This document shows, piece by piece, positions 10,629 to 21,335 of a DNA stretch of 64,000 nucleotides. Every line of letters starts with the position of its first letter. Position 1 is the stretch's first letter. The position numbers and the translations under genes are program-made. Where the stretch lies: assembly GCA_023159155.1 (NCBI GenBank), contig JAJNNX010000039.1, positions 463,217 through 527,216 of the forward strand, given 5' to 3'. The DNA comes from Ustulina deusta. Its lineage: Eukaryota > Ascomycota > Sordariomycetes > Xylariales > Xylariaceae. The notes beneath the pieces were generated by a model that was not told the DNA's origin, did not search any database, and saw nothing but the letters and a program-made list of their open reading frames with translations.

Positions 10629-11449
10629 AGTCGCTGGTCGCGCTATCTCCTGTCTCTAAACTCGGGGATCACGCCTCCATCGTGTCTCGAGTGTATATTA
10701 CTAGTCCTAGCGGTGCCCAGGACTCGCCCCATTTATTTCCGTGTATTTGTAGATATTGCTACGGGAAAGGGCAACCAGGAAAAATGAGGTTCAGTATCAT
10801 AAGATGCTGGGTGCTAGAGTGAGTTTGGAATGGGTTCGAGAACGGCGAGAGTCACTATGGGAGTTCTGGCATGGATAAAGGCTAGCATTTCTGAGCGAGG
10901 TACATAAAAAGGCGGGCTCCCTGGATCCTGTTCATGTTACACTACAAGTAATTGAAAAAAGCGTGGTAGATCACGACTATGTACGGGTTATGACCTCCAG
11001 CTGCTTCACTTCTGAAGACCCATATCCCGCCACACCCAGATATGTGTTGTGTGCTGTAAACTGAGGGGGAACTTTCGGCCGTTCCTTTTACGCATAGTCC
11101 GCCCGGGCAGCCGATCACCCCACCCCTTGATCCACCTTTGAGATCGTTCGAACCCCGAATCTCGTAGGAGGTTTTAAAATGGCCGGTGTGAAGGAGCGGA
11201 ACCCCGGCGTTGGGGATAGAAACCAGCATTAGAGGTAGGAGATAAAAGGGGAGTTCTAGTCCGCAAACCCGTAATTAATCGGTGTAGCTTACCCAAACAC
11301 AAAAGTGATCCCAGGAGTGCTCAGTGGCCCGAAATCACGGAACCGCATAACTACCGGTTGGTAACTTATAACCTCCGCACTCCCCGCAGACTGCTTACAT
11401 TTGGAGTTCTTCCAATCAAACAAATTCAGCTTAAGCACGCAGATAGAAA
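10629..11449. other. Intergenic between SWR1 and the DUF3500 gene
   Basis: Ordinary composition. It should contain the SWR1 3' UTR and the promoter of the DUF3500 gene. I see no further coding sequence. A GGTTCGAA at 11143-11160 (minus reading) resembles a tRNA B box but has no matching stems. Confidence 0.5.
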
Positions 11450-12800
11450 ATGACCTCCCAAGCCAATGAGGACTCACGCCACGGCGACTTTCGCCAATAT
11501 CTACCGGATCTCAGCACCCCACGCTTCACTACCATAGCTCAGAACGACGCCTACGGCCACGCAAGAGAGCTGAAGGACAAGCAAGCTCCGCCATGGCTGC
11601 ACGGACTGTATACTCACTGGCGCAAGTTGTTTCAAGAGCCGTTTAAGGGCATCACAAATGACGGTATGCGCCTCTGCTACACAAACCTCCCACATGCGTC
11701 GCTTAATTGAACTGAATCGCGATAAAGGGGTCGTTCGACCGGGTCTCTTCAAGATCCGGGACGAAGGCGTGCCCATCGAGCGCATCGTAGCCGCCGCACG
11801 AGAGGTAGTGGGCCAACTAACGCCCGCACAACTATCTCAGACAATCCTGCATATCGACTCGCCAGAGTGGCGGACATGGTCGAATCCCGAGTTTCTCCTC
11901 AGCGAAAAGGGGATACGTCTGGACGAGATCGCCCCGTCTCTGCGCGACGGCGTCCTCGCCGTGCTGAGAGAGACGCTCTCGCCGGAGGGCTACGAGAAGG
12001 CGGTGGGCGCCATGCGCATCAACCACTTCCTAGGCGAGCTCGTGAACGCGCCTCGCGTCATGAACGAGCACAGCTACAACTTCGTGCTATTCGGCACGGA
12101 GCCCTCGACGACGAGACCGTGGGGCTTCTCGTTCTACGGCCACCATCTCTGCCTCAGCGTGTTCCTGTACAAGACGCAGATCGTCGTGTCGCCGTGGTTC
12201 ACGGGCGCCGAGCCCAACTTGATTGATGCCGGTCCGCACAAAGGCACGCACATCCTCGACACCGAGGAGCGCCTGGGTCTGCAGCTCATGCAAAGCCTCA
12301 GCGCCGAATCCCAGGCCAAGGCGCGCGTGTACAGGCTGATGAAAGACCCGGCCATGCCCAAGGGCCGATGGAACCACGACGACCAACGCCAGCTGTGCGG
12401 CGCGTACCGCGACAACCGCGTCGTGCCGTACGAGGGCGTGACGGTTTCCTCGCTAGGCGACGAGCAGCAGGGCCTCGTGGTGAAAATCATAGAGCAATAT
12501 CTCCTGTACCTGCCCGCCAAGGCGCGCGAGCTCCGGCTCCACGACGTCAAGGCCGTCTTCGACGAGACGTACTTCAGCTGGATCGGCGGCAGCGGCGACG
12601 ACGACGCCTTCTACTTCCGCATCCAGAGCCCCGTGATCATCGTCGAGTTCGACCACCACTCGGGCGTGTTCCTGACGAACGGGGAGCCGGCCAAGTTCCA
12701 CATCCACACGGTCCTCAGGACGCCGAACGCGGGCGATTATGGCTGGGCGCTGCGGGGCCAGATCGACGCCTTGAACCAGGATTACGTGTGGGAAGGCTAG
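11450..12800 (+). CDS. DUF3500 family protein
   Basis: Exons 11450-11663 and 11728-12800, 428 aa. The 64-bp intron (GTATGC donor, GATAAAG acceptor) joins ...GITND to GVVRPGLFKIRDEGVP in frame. The second exon has the hallmarks of the DUF3500 family, found in fungi and bacteria without an assigned reaction: NEHSYNFVLFGTEPSTTRPWGF-type segment, GHHLCLSVF, WFTGAEPNLID, and near the end EFDHHSGVFLTNGEPAKFHIHT-type followed by HTVLRTPNAGDYG. The His-rich motifs (GHH, DHH, HIHT) are compatible with metal or substrate binding, but that is inference. No signal peptide or membrane segment, so it is probably cytosolic. Its GC content is noticeably higher than that of the genes to its right. It forms no obvious pair with its neighbours and stands convergent to the secreted-protein gene. 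Confidence 0.88.
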
Positions 12801-13550
12801 ACCGGAATCCCCGTTATGTATTCTGCTACGAAAGGATTGTGGGTAGATAAACTTTTCAGTGTAAAGCTCGTTCTTTCCTCTGATCTGGGAGCGTCGTCGT
12901 TAGGATCTGACACGAGCTAGGTCGGGGGCTTTTGGCGTGAATAACTCGATGGCGGCTGGGGTCCGCCAAGTGTACAGGTGCCAGTGTTCTCCCTGGGTTA
13001 CTATAGAACATGGTGCACCGCCGAAGAATGGGTTACCGAATACATCTCTTACTCCTTTTAGGTTTTAATGATATATGCTCCGAACGCTTCCTAGTGAATG
13101 GATACGCAACTTACGTCAGGACTGTAAAAGAGAGCTAGATTGAAACAATGTGGCACGGGCAGTGCGACAGCGCTCCAAGAGAGAAGAGGTAGTCATGCCT
13201 GAGATTAGTACAGTATACTCCAAATGCGACATCCCTTCACGCTTCAAAATTGAACACCTATTCGCACTTACATTCAAGTTTAGGAATAGCATCTAATGTG
13301 TTACGTAATCCCATAAATCTTCACGCTCGCCGTAGCTTGGAGAAATTCGTAATTGTTATAACAGTGACATGTCTATTGTTACGACTTAATGAACTCTGAG
13401 CTATTATCAGCTATCGATGCCCCGACGCAGCCCTTCAAGGGGCCTTCTTTCCTAACCCCAGAAATGCACATACTTTCTTCGCCATCACCATCGCTCAACC
13501 TACTGTCACGGCGGCCCCGTAAACACAACAACCCATTCCTTACGCTCTAT
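12801..13550. other. Convergent intergenic region
   Basis: Two 3' ends face each other across 750 bp. It holds presumably 3' UTRs only; no frame, RNA gene or repeat is supportable. It marks the change from the conserved block to the accessory block. Confidence 0.5.
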
Positions 13551-14230
13551 CTATCCCTGACTCTGTAGTGGATTGACGGGGATCTTCGGGTGTAGAATTG
13601 CGATATCACGGCCCTGCAACGATTTATCCCAGCTGTAGATGTCTTCGCTCACTTCGATATCCGACTCGTAGAAGAACATCGAGGACCCATTGATGTTGAC
13701 GTGAAACTGCTCCACGCTTGAGTCGGGGTGAGTGAACCAGCAGTCCAAGTCGAAGATGAAGGTCCGATTCAAGAAGCACTGGCCAGACATCCCAATGTCG
13801 ACATTCCTCATGGCATAACCGTGATCATGGGAGATAGCTAGAGGCCATCAGTCAGGACCGACTGGGCCAGAATCCCTCATACCCAGGAGCTCAATCGGAT
13901 TTACTTACTTTGCAGTCCCAGCGTGCCCGGATACAGATTCATCTTGACAGTCACGAGGGGGTCGTGCCAGAGCGGGCCAGGCCGGGGACTCCATGGGTCG
14001 AACTGCACGCCGTAATTCTCGCCACTCGCATTCCGCTGATCCGGCAGGATGCGGTGTGCGAACGCGTCGTCCTCGCAGGTCCATTGCGGTACGTCGCGGA
14101 CCAATGACGTGCCGTACGAGGTGAATTCCACCCGGCCGATCTGTTCGGACCGGCGTTGGTAGACGACCCAGAAATCAGCGAGGACGCTTGGGATTGAAGT
14201 AACGGCGAGAGAGAATAAGGAAGCCTTCAT
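13551..14230 (-). CDS. Small secreted protein of unknown function
   Basis: Exons 14230-13909 and 13837-13551 (71-bp intron, GTAAGT donor, CCTCTAG acceptor) give 202 aa, and the frame closes exactly. Residues 1-18 (MKASLFSLAVTSIPSVLA) form a clear signal peptide with a likely cut before DFWVVYQRR. The mature chain has three cysteines (QWTCEDD, SGQCFLN, LDCWF), several aromatic residues and two N-glycosylation sequons (NRT, NGS). There is no membrane segment, GPI signal or enzyme motif that I recognise. Size and layout are those of a secreted effector-like or cell-wall-associated protein, but I do not know the family. Its upstream region contains the long inverted repeat at 14705-14757. Confidence 0.75.
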
Positions 14231-15425
14231 TTTGGTAGGATGAGCGGGGGGATCTTTAGATGTTTGTGAATCAACTGCTGTAGCGATGCGGACTTGTAAT
14301 CTCTGTGTAATGTATTGGGAATAGAGTATCGATGGTAGACCAAACGCAACTGATGTTCGTGATTTTATGTTGGAGTGTAATTGGAGAATGATAAACAATG
14401 AGTCCGGGTGTCGGTTTGGACGAGGGAAATGACCTGCTCCAGATGTGAACTTTGTTCCTGGGTAGGTCCTGCCGGTAAGGGGTGGAGGGAAGGCGTAGCA
14501 CTGCCATATCAATCATGGACATCAGGAAGCGACAGCGCCTTTCCAATACAGACAGAATTTCAACTATGGCAGCTTTCCAATCATTCTCTGACCTTTTCTT
14601 CCATGATTGCCATCTTAGTCTTGTCCAACCCTTTTTGCCAGGGAGGTATGTCGGGGATATATATCACACCTACCCTATGGGGGAGCGGATATAGCAGGAT
14701 TCTGTAATTGTGACGGGAACGACACCGTTAATCTGCAACAGATTAACGGTACAATTATGGCACGCTCACCCCACAACTCTGCGACAGTAATATGGGTGAT
14801 GCCCCCTAGGTATTTGGGAGGTTCAGGAATCAATTAACCACTCTATTAGGCCCTACCTACTACCTACCTACTTCCCGACTGAGGATTGGTCTCTCTATTC
14901 ACTCTGGAACACCCATCTCTGACAGGTTAATCGGGCGAGACATTGGGTACGGTTTACTTCAACAAAGGGAGGTCTCCACGATAATAACCAATCTGTCAAC
15001 CAATTTAGAACCCGCACTCATTATAATGGCTTATCCCGCGAATCGCCTCACTGGGGCTATGACCCCGACTTACAACAAACTGCAATAAATTATGCTGTTG
15101 GGCCGGCACCCGGTAACGCGTCACGGGGCAACCAATTAAATAATCTTGAAAATTGCTTACTGCTGCCTCCAGTGTATTTGCACCAGATGTATTAATCACC
15201 TGGCTTCATAATTAAGCCTTATTCAAAAGTATACACTCCTTTATATAAATAAGTTTGGTTATTGATCGAGAACTCAAGGACAACCTGATCGCTATTTGAA
15301 GATACCACCCCCAAAACAGAGAAAATATTTTCATTTAAACTTGAAGTGACCCCTGTAGCAGAGTTTGGAGAAATTCGAACAAAATAGAGACTGAAAGAAA
15401 TTGAGCACAGTCGTTCTACTTGTTG
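14231..15425. other. Intergenic between the secreted-protein and dehydrogenase genes
   Basis: About 1.2 kb upstream of the secreted-protein gene and downstream of the dehydrogenase gene. It contains the inverted repeat at 14705-14757, a CCTACCTA-type run at about 14852-14872 and a more A/T-rich stretch at 15,150-15,260. No gene is supportable. Confidence 0.5.
14705..14757. promoter_or_regulatory. Two-tier inverted repeat with ACCGTTAATCTG arms
   Basis: Perfect 12-bp arms ACCGTTAATCTG (14724-14735) and its complement (14739-14750) around a 3-base loop, with a second 7-bp pair TAATTGT (14705-14711) / ACAATTA (14751-14757) outside. The left arm plus flank, ACGACACCGTTAAT (14719-14732), recurs in reverse complement at 17155-17168. 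It lies about 0.5 kb upstream of the secreted-protein start. Reading: a regulator site or a stem-loop. Confidence 0.6.
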
Positions 15426-16516
15426 CTAGGATTTCATTGCTTCAATGATACCGCGAGCACCGGCGAATTCGAACTCGGCCAGTGTCTCATCCCACACTCG
15501 CTGGGTAGTAAGTTTGCCTTCGGGTGTGTATAACAAGGCCGGAAAACTGTAAATTCCATGAGGCTACGTTTGAGACATGATGGTACATCAATGATGACTT
15601 ACGGATGAATTTTCCAACTCATGAGAAAACAACCATGGGACTCTTTCCCCTTATTCACCACAGCGTCAATGTAACACGAAGCGCCGACTCTGGGGGTCCG
15701 TCCGGCAATTAAACCGGAAATGATGAGCAGCAATCTGGCTACGCCATTTCCGAGATCCCGACAAACATCGGTGCCGCGCACAAAAGCAGGATCAGCAAGG
15801 TTGATGACGACGTCTTCAGGATACACATAATCAACGAGGTTCCAAAGGAACATCTGAGCTAATAGCTTGCTGACCATGTAGCTTTCAAAGGGCTCGAAGT
15901 TTTTAGGCTCATCAAGGGTCGAGAACAGAGGGGTCTGGTCTCTTTGGGGGAATTTGCAGTATAGCGTCAAGGCCGCACTCGCAATAGTTAGATGGGCTGG
16001 TTGGCCGGGCGGCCGTTTGGCTTTGAGAATCGGAAGGAGCAAGATAACCAGGAACATAGTAGAGAGATAGTTGACTTGGAAAACTTCCTCGTGTCCGGTG
16101 CTGCCGACTTTGTGATACCCGAACCGGTGTAGACCTGCGTTGAGAATAACAATGTCAATGCGAGCCAGCGAAATCTCAGCCTTTCTGGCGAATGCTTGAA
16201 CTGATTCATATGAAGACATATCCAGCAGCCAGACATCAATCTGGGCTTTGGGGTATTGCTTCCTCATCGCAGAAGCTGCACCTTCTCCCTTGTCGAGCGA
16301 ACGAACGGCCACAATTAGATGTGATAGCTTTAGCCCCAAGAGCTGCATTGACGCCTCATATCCCAACCCAGTATTGCTTCCAGTGACGATGGCGGTCTGG
16401 TTCGTCAAGTCGGTGTTGGTACTCGGCCATTGTGGACGAGCTCGAAACTGATTGGTATAGAAGGTGTTTGGAAAGAAGGGTGTCGTCGAAGGCGCCAAAT
16501 CCCTAGAGCTTGCCAT
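15426..16516 (-). CDS. Short-chain dehydrogenase/reductase
   Basis: Exons 16516-15603 and 15546-15426 (56-bp intron, GTAAGT donor, TTACAG acceptor) give 344 aa. Classical-size SDR with a short N-terminal extension, related to the retinol dehydrogenase/WWOX-like group common in fungal metabolite loci. Visible motifs: dinucleotide-binding TGSNTGLG (45-52), Arg72 after the second strand (AVRS), which suggests NADP(H), LDMSS (98-102), NAG (126-128), catalytic Ser near 180 (IASAA), and Tyr213/Lys217 in SYMVSK. The usual PG after strand 6 is replaced by PA (LADPAFVRGT). The substrate cannot be read from sequence. It is transcribed away from the Fungal_trans_2 regulator across a 1-kb shared promoter, suggesting joint control. 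Confidence 0.9.
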
Positions 16517-16615
16517 GGTGACTACATGGTATGGACAGGTTATATCTTGAAAGTGGGAGTGAAACTCGGCACGGTCTTTGATCTTTATGTGTGTGGGGAT
16601 CCGTGTTATTGCTGG

Positions 16616-16623
16616 TATTTATA
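16616..16623 (-). promoter_or_regulatory. Candidate TATA box of the dehydrogenase gene
   Basis: TATAAATA on the minus strand, about 100 bp upstream of the dehydrogenase ATG. Motif and distance fit a fungal TATA element; no other support. Confidence 0.35.
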
Positions 16624-17134
16624 AATTATAGGCTCAGGAATTTCGGAAATATAAACTCGGACTAAGGAGTTTATTAATAGAGAGCATAGTGACTCAGCGC
16701 TCCTAGATAGAGGCTCTAGATGTAGGCACTGCAACCGCATATCAGAACGTAGCTTGTTTTGCTACCTTTCTATTCAGGGGTTAGATCACTAGGCAAAAAA
16801 TGGAATCGACTATTCTATAAATGGAAAACAATGTTTGTGGGTCTCGATCTAGCCCCTTGGCGCGGTGATTTTTGTTGTTGCGTCACAGCACAAATATCTA
16901 ACCTAACTCAGTCGACTCAAAACATTCCTAATTCCCACTTTATTTCCAACCACTAGCAACTGGCCGTTGCACCTGCAGACTTCCAGATTAGGAAACTGTT
17001 CCAGCATTGAGAGGAAAGCGAAGTTGTAAGAAGGATGGAGACTACCGGTACTTGACACGGAACCCACTGTGAGGGGTTATATGGGCACCCCCCCAGACCG
17101 GCATAAATGTTGTCGCGGAGGAGTGTGCTCTATG

Positions 17135-17168
17135 CCGTTAATTCTACTCACGGGATTAACGGTGTCGT
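17135..17168. promoter_or_regulatory. Inverted repeat CCGTTAAT-N12-ATTAACGG
   Basis: CCGTTAAT (17135-17142) and ATTAACGG (17155-17162) form perfect 8-bp arms 12 bp apart. The right arm with its flank, ATTAACGGTGTCGT (17155-17168), is the exact reverse complement of 14719-14732 in the other intergenic region. It lies about 360 bp upstream of the regulator ATG and 620 bp upstream of the dehydrogenase ATG. Arms and spacing suit a dimeric DNA-binding protein. Confidence 0.6.
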
Positions 17169-17525
17169 ATTGATGATGGTCTCTATCTTTCTGTCTATGC
17201 ATGGGCACGTGACCACTCCTACAAAATTAATACTGGTGGAGACTAGATAAGTATAAGCCACGCCATCCGACAAATCAGGTATTCAGGCTTTGCTGATGTT
17301 GGATATCTCAGATATGGGCGGGGGTCGAGCTAGGCGTAAACCACAGTTTCGGATTGACAGGGAACGATGAATTGCTGCTGCAAGTTTTTTTTGTTCTTTC
17401 AAGCCCTTCCCCTCTCAATTGTTTTCCCACAGTTCCTTTAGCCAGACCCATCTCCACAGATATTGTATGCCAAATTTGGAAGTCATCATCGAGGCAGCGC
17501 TGCCAGCACAGCAGAGAGCGTCATC

Positions 17526-19227
17526 ATGGCTACCTACGACAAGGCTTCGGGTGAGTAAATTCCACCGTCATCCGAAAAGTACCATCTTCAAAGCTCAAAT
17601 CTTCGTTTCATCTATGCTAGAACTACACTTTATGGTCAAGACTAGCATGGACGAGTTTAAACCCGAAGATCGCAAGCTTATCCGCAGCCATGTCATGAAG
17701 GGGAAAAACCTGGGTAGGATGCGGGCACTTGGAAGTAGAAGACATTTGAATTCGGCCGACACACGGGAAAGTCCGGCCACGTCATCGTCCAGCCGTGACG
17801 CATCTAGCTGTGACGGGAGCAATGGCAATGCTTCCTTGCCAGGGATCTCATCCGGTAGCCCTCAGCATCACGAGTGCCGCACCTGCATTCAAGCCACAGC
17901 ATCAATCCCTCTCGGGATTGGCTCAGTGGCTTCCACAATGCGTCTTGCCGACTCTGCGAAGCCAGAGATGGTTGAAGTGGTTATACAGTGTGTGTAGTCC
18001 CCTCCTGGCGGTGTTGTGTAACTCAGCTAATAGCAATATGAAGTCTCTTCCATCGCCAAAAAGCTTCTTTTCCAAATGGAAAAATGCATCTTCTTCGATA
18101 GAAGAGTGGAGAATTGGGTTGCCCCAATAGCAGTTGACTCTGCCTTTCTGCATGCCAGTATCTTTACATCATTATCTCATTTTGATGCGATTCTGCCTCA
18201 CAGTTTATCTTGCGAAAACCAGCGCATGATATACCATTATCATAAGACGGTCAGCCTTCTCCGCAAGAGACTCCTATTTGACAATGACGAAATACGACTG
18301 TCAAATAATACTGTTAGTGTCGTCTTAAGACTCGCTGACCAAGCATTTCGTGCTGGCGACTTGAAGTCGGCTTTGAACCATATACAAGGCATACGAAGAA
18401 TCATCAATCTGAGGGGAGGGTTAAGTACATTCAGAGGCAGCGAGAAACTCGCCACCGAAATATTGAGGTAGCATTCCATATATCCTGCTAAACTTCGTCT
18501 ATGCTGACAAAGTAATAGATGCGATCTAGGCATTGTAGTGTATAGTGGGTCAAACCCGATCCTATTGCAGAATGCTGCGTTTTGGGATACCTATCGGATG
18601 TACCCCAAATTAGGTGTGTTCCTCGGCAAGAAGGATTCTCAGCATTCTTCGACAGTACACCCATTCATAACAATGTCTGCGGCCACTCATGACGTAGCAA
18701 TAAATTGCCAGTTGGTGTCAGCATGGAGTACAATGTCAGACTTCTGCAATGTCATTAATCTCGCTGCTGATTCTGAGCAACTCGTCACTATGGAAACGTT
18801 TCTTCATTCCATGGTTTCAGTAATGTATAACCTCCTCGACATGCATTTCGAGGCCTCATCTTTGGATGAGACTATTCGACTCGGTCTGCTCAGCTTCGCT
18901 TGCAGCGTGTTCCTGCCATGGTCCACCTTCGGAATGCCATACCCTCATCTAAACTCGATCCTCAGAAGCCATTTCACCGGACTCATGGCAAATATCCCAT
19001 GTCCAGAGCTAATCGTGTGGCTTTTGATGGCCTGTGCTATCACTATCTTCAACGAATCTGACGGTGCCTGGCTTCGAGGGCTATTACGTGAGGCGGCAAG
19101 TTTATATGGAATAAATTGCTGGAGCCAGATGCGAAAAATCTTAATGTCACTAATGTGGATTGGCATAGTGCATGACAAGCAAGGGAAGCGCGTATTTGAC
19201 GCGGCTATTGGGTGTTCCAACACCTAG
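17526..19227 (+). CDS. Fungal_trans_2-type transcriptional regulator without a visible zinc cluster
   Basis: Exons 17526-17550, 17621-17989, 18044-18467, 18519-19227 give 508 aa; introns of 70, 54 and 51 bp all restore one frame (joins MATYDKAS|ELHFMVKTS, EVVIQ|FSSIAKKLLF, TEILR|CDLGIVVYSG). The N-terminal signature FMVKTSMDEFKPEDRKLIRSHVM and the central KCIFFDRRVENWVAP followed by FLHASIFTSLSHFDAI are those of the large fungal group carrying PF11951 (Fungal_trans_2). Members act as regulators, often beside metabolite genes; many, like this one, lack an N-terminal Zn2Cys6 motif, so DNA binding is not evident. A short Cys pair (HECRTC) near residue 115 is not a zinc cluster. The 9-codon first exon is supported by the MATYDK start and a GTGAGT donor. 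Confidence 0.82.
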
Positions 19228-19504
19228 TTTTCAAGGCAACTATCCTATTTGGGTTTTGTATCTAACATCACTCGAATTCATCTTTATACACACCAATACG
19301 GCCTTGAAATGATGGACTAATGTCAAGAGCCCACGGTTCGCTCGAGGGGCCCGCTAGCTCAACAATGTGATCGACAGCTACAATTAACTACAGGAGGAAC
19401 AGAATCGAAATAAGGCCACAAATATAGCCCAGCATAAAGCGAACTCCTGGTCTGGCACCACCTGCCGCGCCGATTCCTATAAAATGTGCGAGACGGATGA
19501 CAGA
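19228..19504. other. Convergent intergenic region
   Basis: Under 300 bp between the 3' ends of the Fungal_trans_2 regulator and the P450 gene. Nothing notable. Confidence 0.5.
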
Positions 19505-21335
19505 TCACGCCTTAGGCGCCGGGTCTCCTCGCTTGTGCAACCGGATCGTCATGTTGTGTATTTCGGCAAACCACTGGGAATGAATGGACCATGGCTGTGC
19601 TGGGTTGAGAAGCTCTACATCATAGCGTGTGAGAATCTCTGCGATAAATTTGGTCGTCTCAACATTCGCAAGGTTGCGACCAATGCAAGTTCTCGAACCA
19701 TACCCAAACTACGGCCAAGGATATCAGTAACTCCGCTCAAGAGATGAGAGCGACATAGTAGGTCGCGAAACCCAGGTGGTGTGTAGAAGGGAAGTCTTCG
19801 ACTTACCGTGGCAAGATTCTTATCCATGGACCTGATCTGATCTTCAGTATTGGGCTCGCCGACGATCCACCTCTCGGGCTTCCACACATCAGCGTCGTTG
19901 CCAAAAATGGCCTTGCACCTGTTCTGCGTCAATGGACTCATAGAGATTGTAGACGATGGGTCAATAAAGAAGCCTTCGAGCTCGATGCCTCCCGATGGAG
20001 CCTTTCTTGGAAGTTGGTAAACAATACTCGGATGTAGTCGGGAGCCTTCCTTAACGCAAGCCTGGAGGAACGGAAGATCCTTGAGCATGGAGTAGGAAAC
20101 TGGCTGGCCCACTGCAATACCGAATGTCTTATAAGCTTCGTCTAATTCTGACTGCAGCCGGCGATAGCGAAGCGGATCCCGTAAAAGAGGGCCAAGAATT
20201 GCTTTGATAGCGACCGAGGTGGTGTCGGCTCCGGCAGCCAAGATGTTACCCATCTCTGAGTAGACCGCCAGCAACCCGGCTGGTCGCCCTTGCCGGTCTT
20301 TGATGTCCAAGAAATGATCAAGCATGTCTAACTTCTCGGTTCGGTTCTCCTTTATACGTTCGACGACCTTATTTCCAGCAAAGCGTGCAAAAACACTGAA
20401 GTGTTCAGCCATTCGTAATCGAAAGATGCGGTCAAGGAGACGCGTAATAGGGTTGAAGAGAAGGTAATTCTTGAAGGGAAGATACCCGATGTTAGAGATC
20501 CAGTAAAACGACATGTGAATACCTTCAATGAAGTTTGTGTGATCCCCGCCCGCGTGGATGAAGCCCATGGGTTGGCTGAAGCACAGCGTTCCTACGACAT
20601 CATAGGTGAAGTAAGACGCCCAGCGGCTGAGATTAACAGGCTCTTGTTTCTTCTCGAACTCATCGAATCTCTCCCAGAGCGAGTTCATAACTTCTTGGAC
20701 TTTTGACTCCAGCGAAAGGATGGAAGAGAGGGTGTATACTGTTGACACTCTTTTCCTTAGAAAGCCGTGCTCCTTTGGATCCGTTGAATCGAATACCTAA
20801 AAATAAATATTTGAGGATTAGCCTTTGCAGCTGCCATTATTAGTCTGGGGATACTATATTGCCGGTGAAAAAAAAACATACTCCATTTTGTTGGGATTGG
20901 GAGCCTCCGATTGTAGACCAGATATTGTACCAGTTTGTCTATTACCCAATTCAGGTTTCTTTTAACTCTACTGTTAGGTATAGGGTGTTAGTGGCCGCTA
21001 ACCTTTGCTGTTCCCTTATGATGGCTGTATATCGTTTTATTAAGGTCGGGACTGACGACGCTGACTTCGTTGGGCGAGATTCGGACGACCGGCCCATACT
21101 TTCGATGTAGTTCGATGCTGTCGTCGAACCAAGTGCCTCTAAAGTAGAGAGCAGATCTCCAGAGCCCTGTGACACGAGCCAGGAGGGGTCCGGGAACTTT
21201 CCTTAAAGGATGGAGATAAAGACGATAAAAAGTCAAACTGATAGCAGCAAGGAAGGTAGTCCCAACAACAAGTTGCAGCAGGTGCTGGGATACGAACGGG
21301 GGCGAACCCTCAGCAATACTGTAGTGAAAACTCAT
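19505..21335 (-). CDS. Cytochrome P450 monooxygenase
   Basis: Exons 21335-21003, 20938-20882, 20796-19807, 19708-19505; 1584 nt, 527 aa, the usual length. Introns of 64, 85 and 98 bp all fall in phase 0. An N-terminal membrane anchor (about residues 19-44) is followed by the Pro-rich hinge LHPLRKVPGP. The I-helix oxygen-binding motif is AGADTT; the K-helix ExxR is EGSR in CVKEGSRLHPS; the PERF-like motif is WKPERW; the heme loop FGYGSRTCIG lies in the last exon with the axial ligand at Cys468. The 19-codon second exon (TNWYNIWSTIGG...) restores the conserved helix B region. All catalytic elements are intact, so it should be an active ER-bound, CPR-dependent oxygenase. The substrate is unknown; sequence style is that of pisatin-demethylase-like/CYP65-like fungal enzymes, with low certainty on the family. 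Confidence 0.9.

Larger units (their letters stand above)
16517..17525. other. Divergent promoter region, dehydrogenase / Fungal_trans_2 regulator
   Basis: About 1 kb between two outward-transcribed genes. It contains a TATA-like site near the dehydrogenase and the CCGTTAAT inverted repeat at 17135-17168. No coding sequence is supportable. Confidence 0.6.

Noticed and set aside
11143..11165. tRNA-like B box on the minus strand
   Set aside because: The T-arm stem does not pair and no A box or acceptor stem is found at the right distance.
11867..12850. Long frames in other phases across the DUF3500 gene
   Set aside because: High-GC shadow frames with Arg/Pro-rich nonsense; the DUF3500 frame carries all recognisable motifs.
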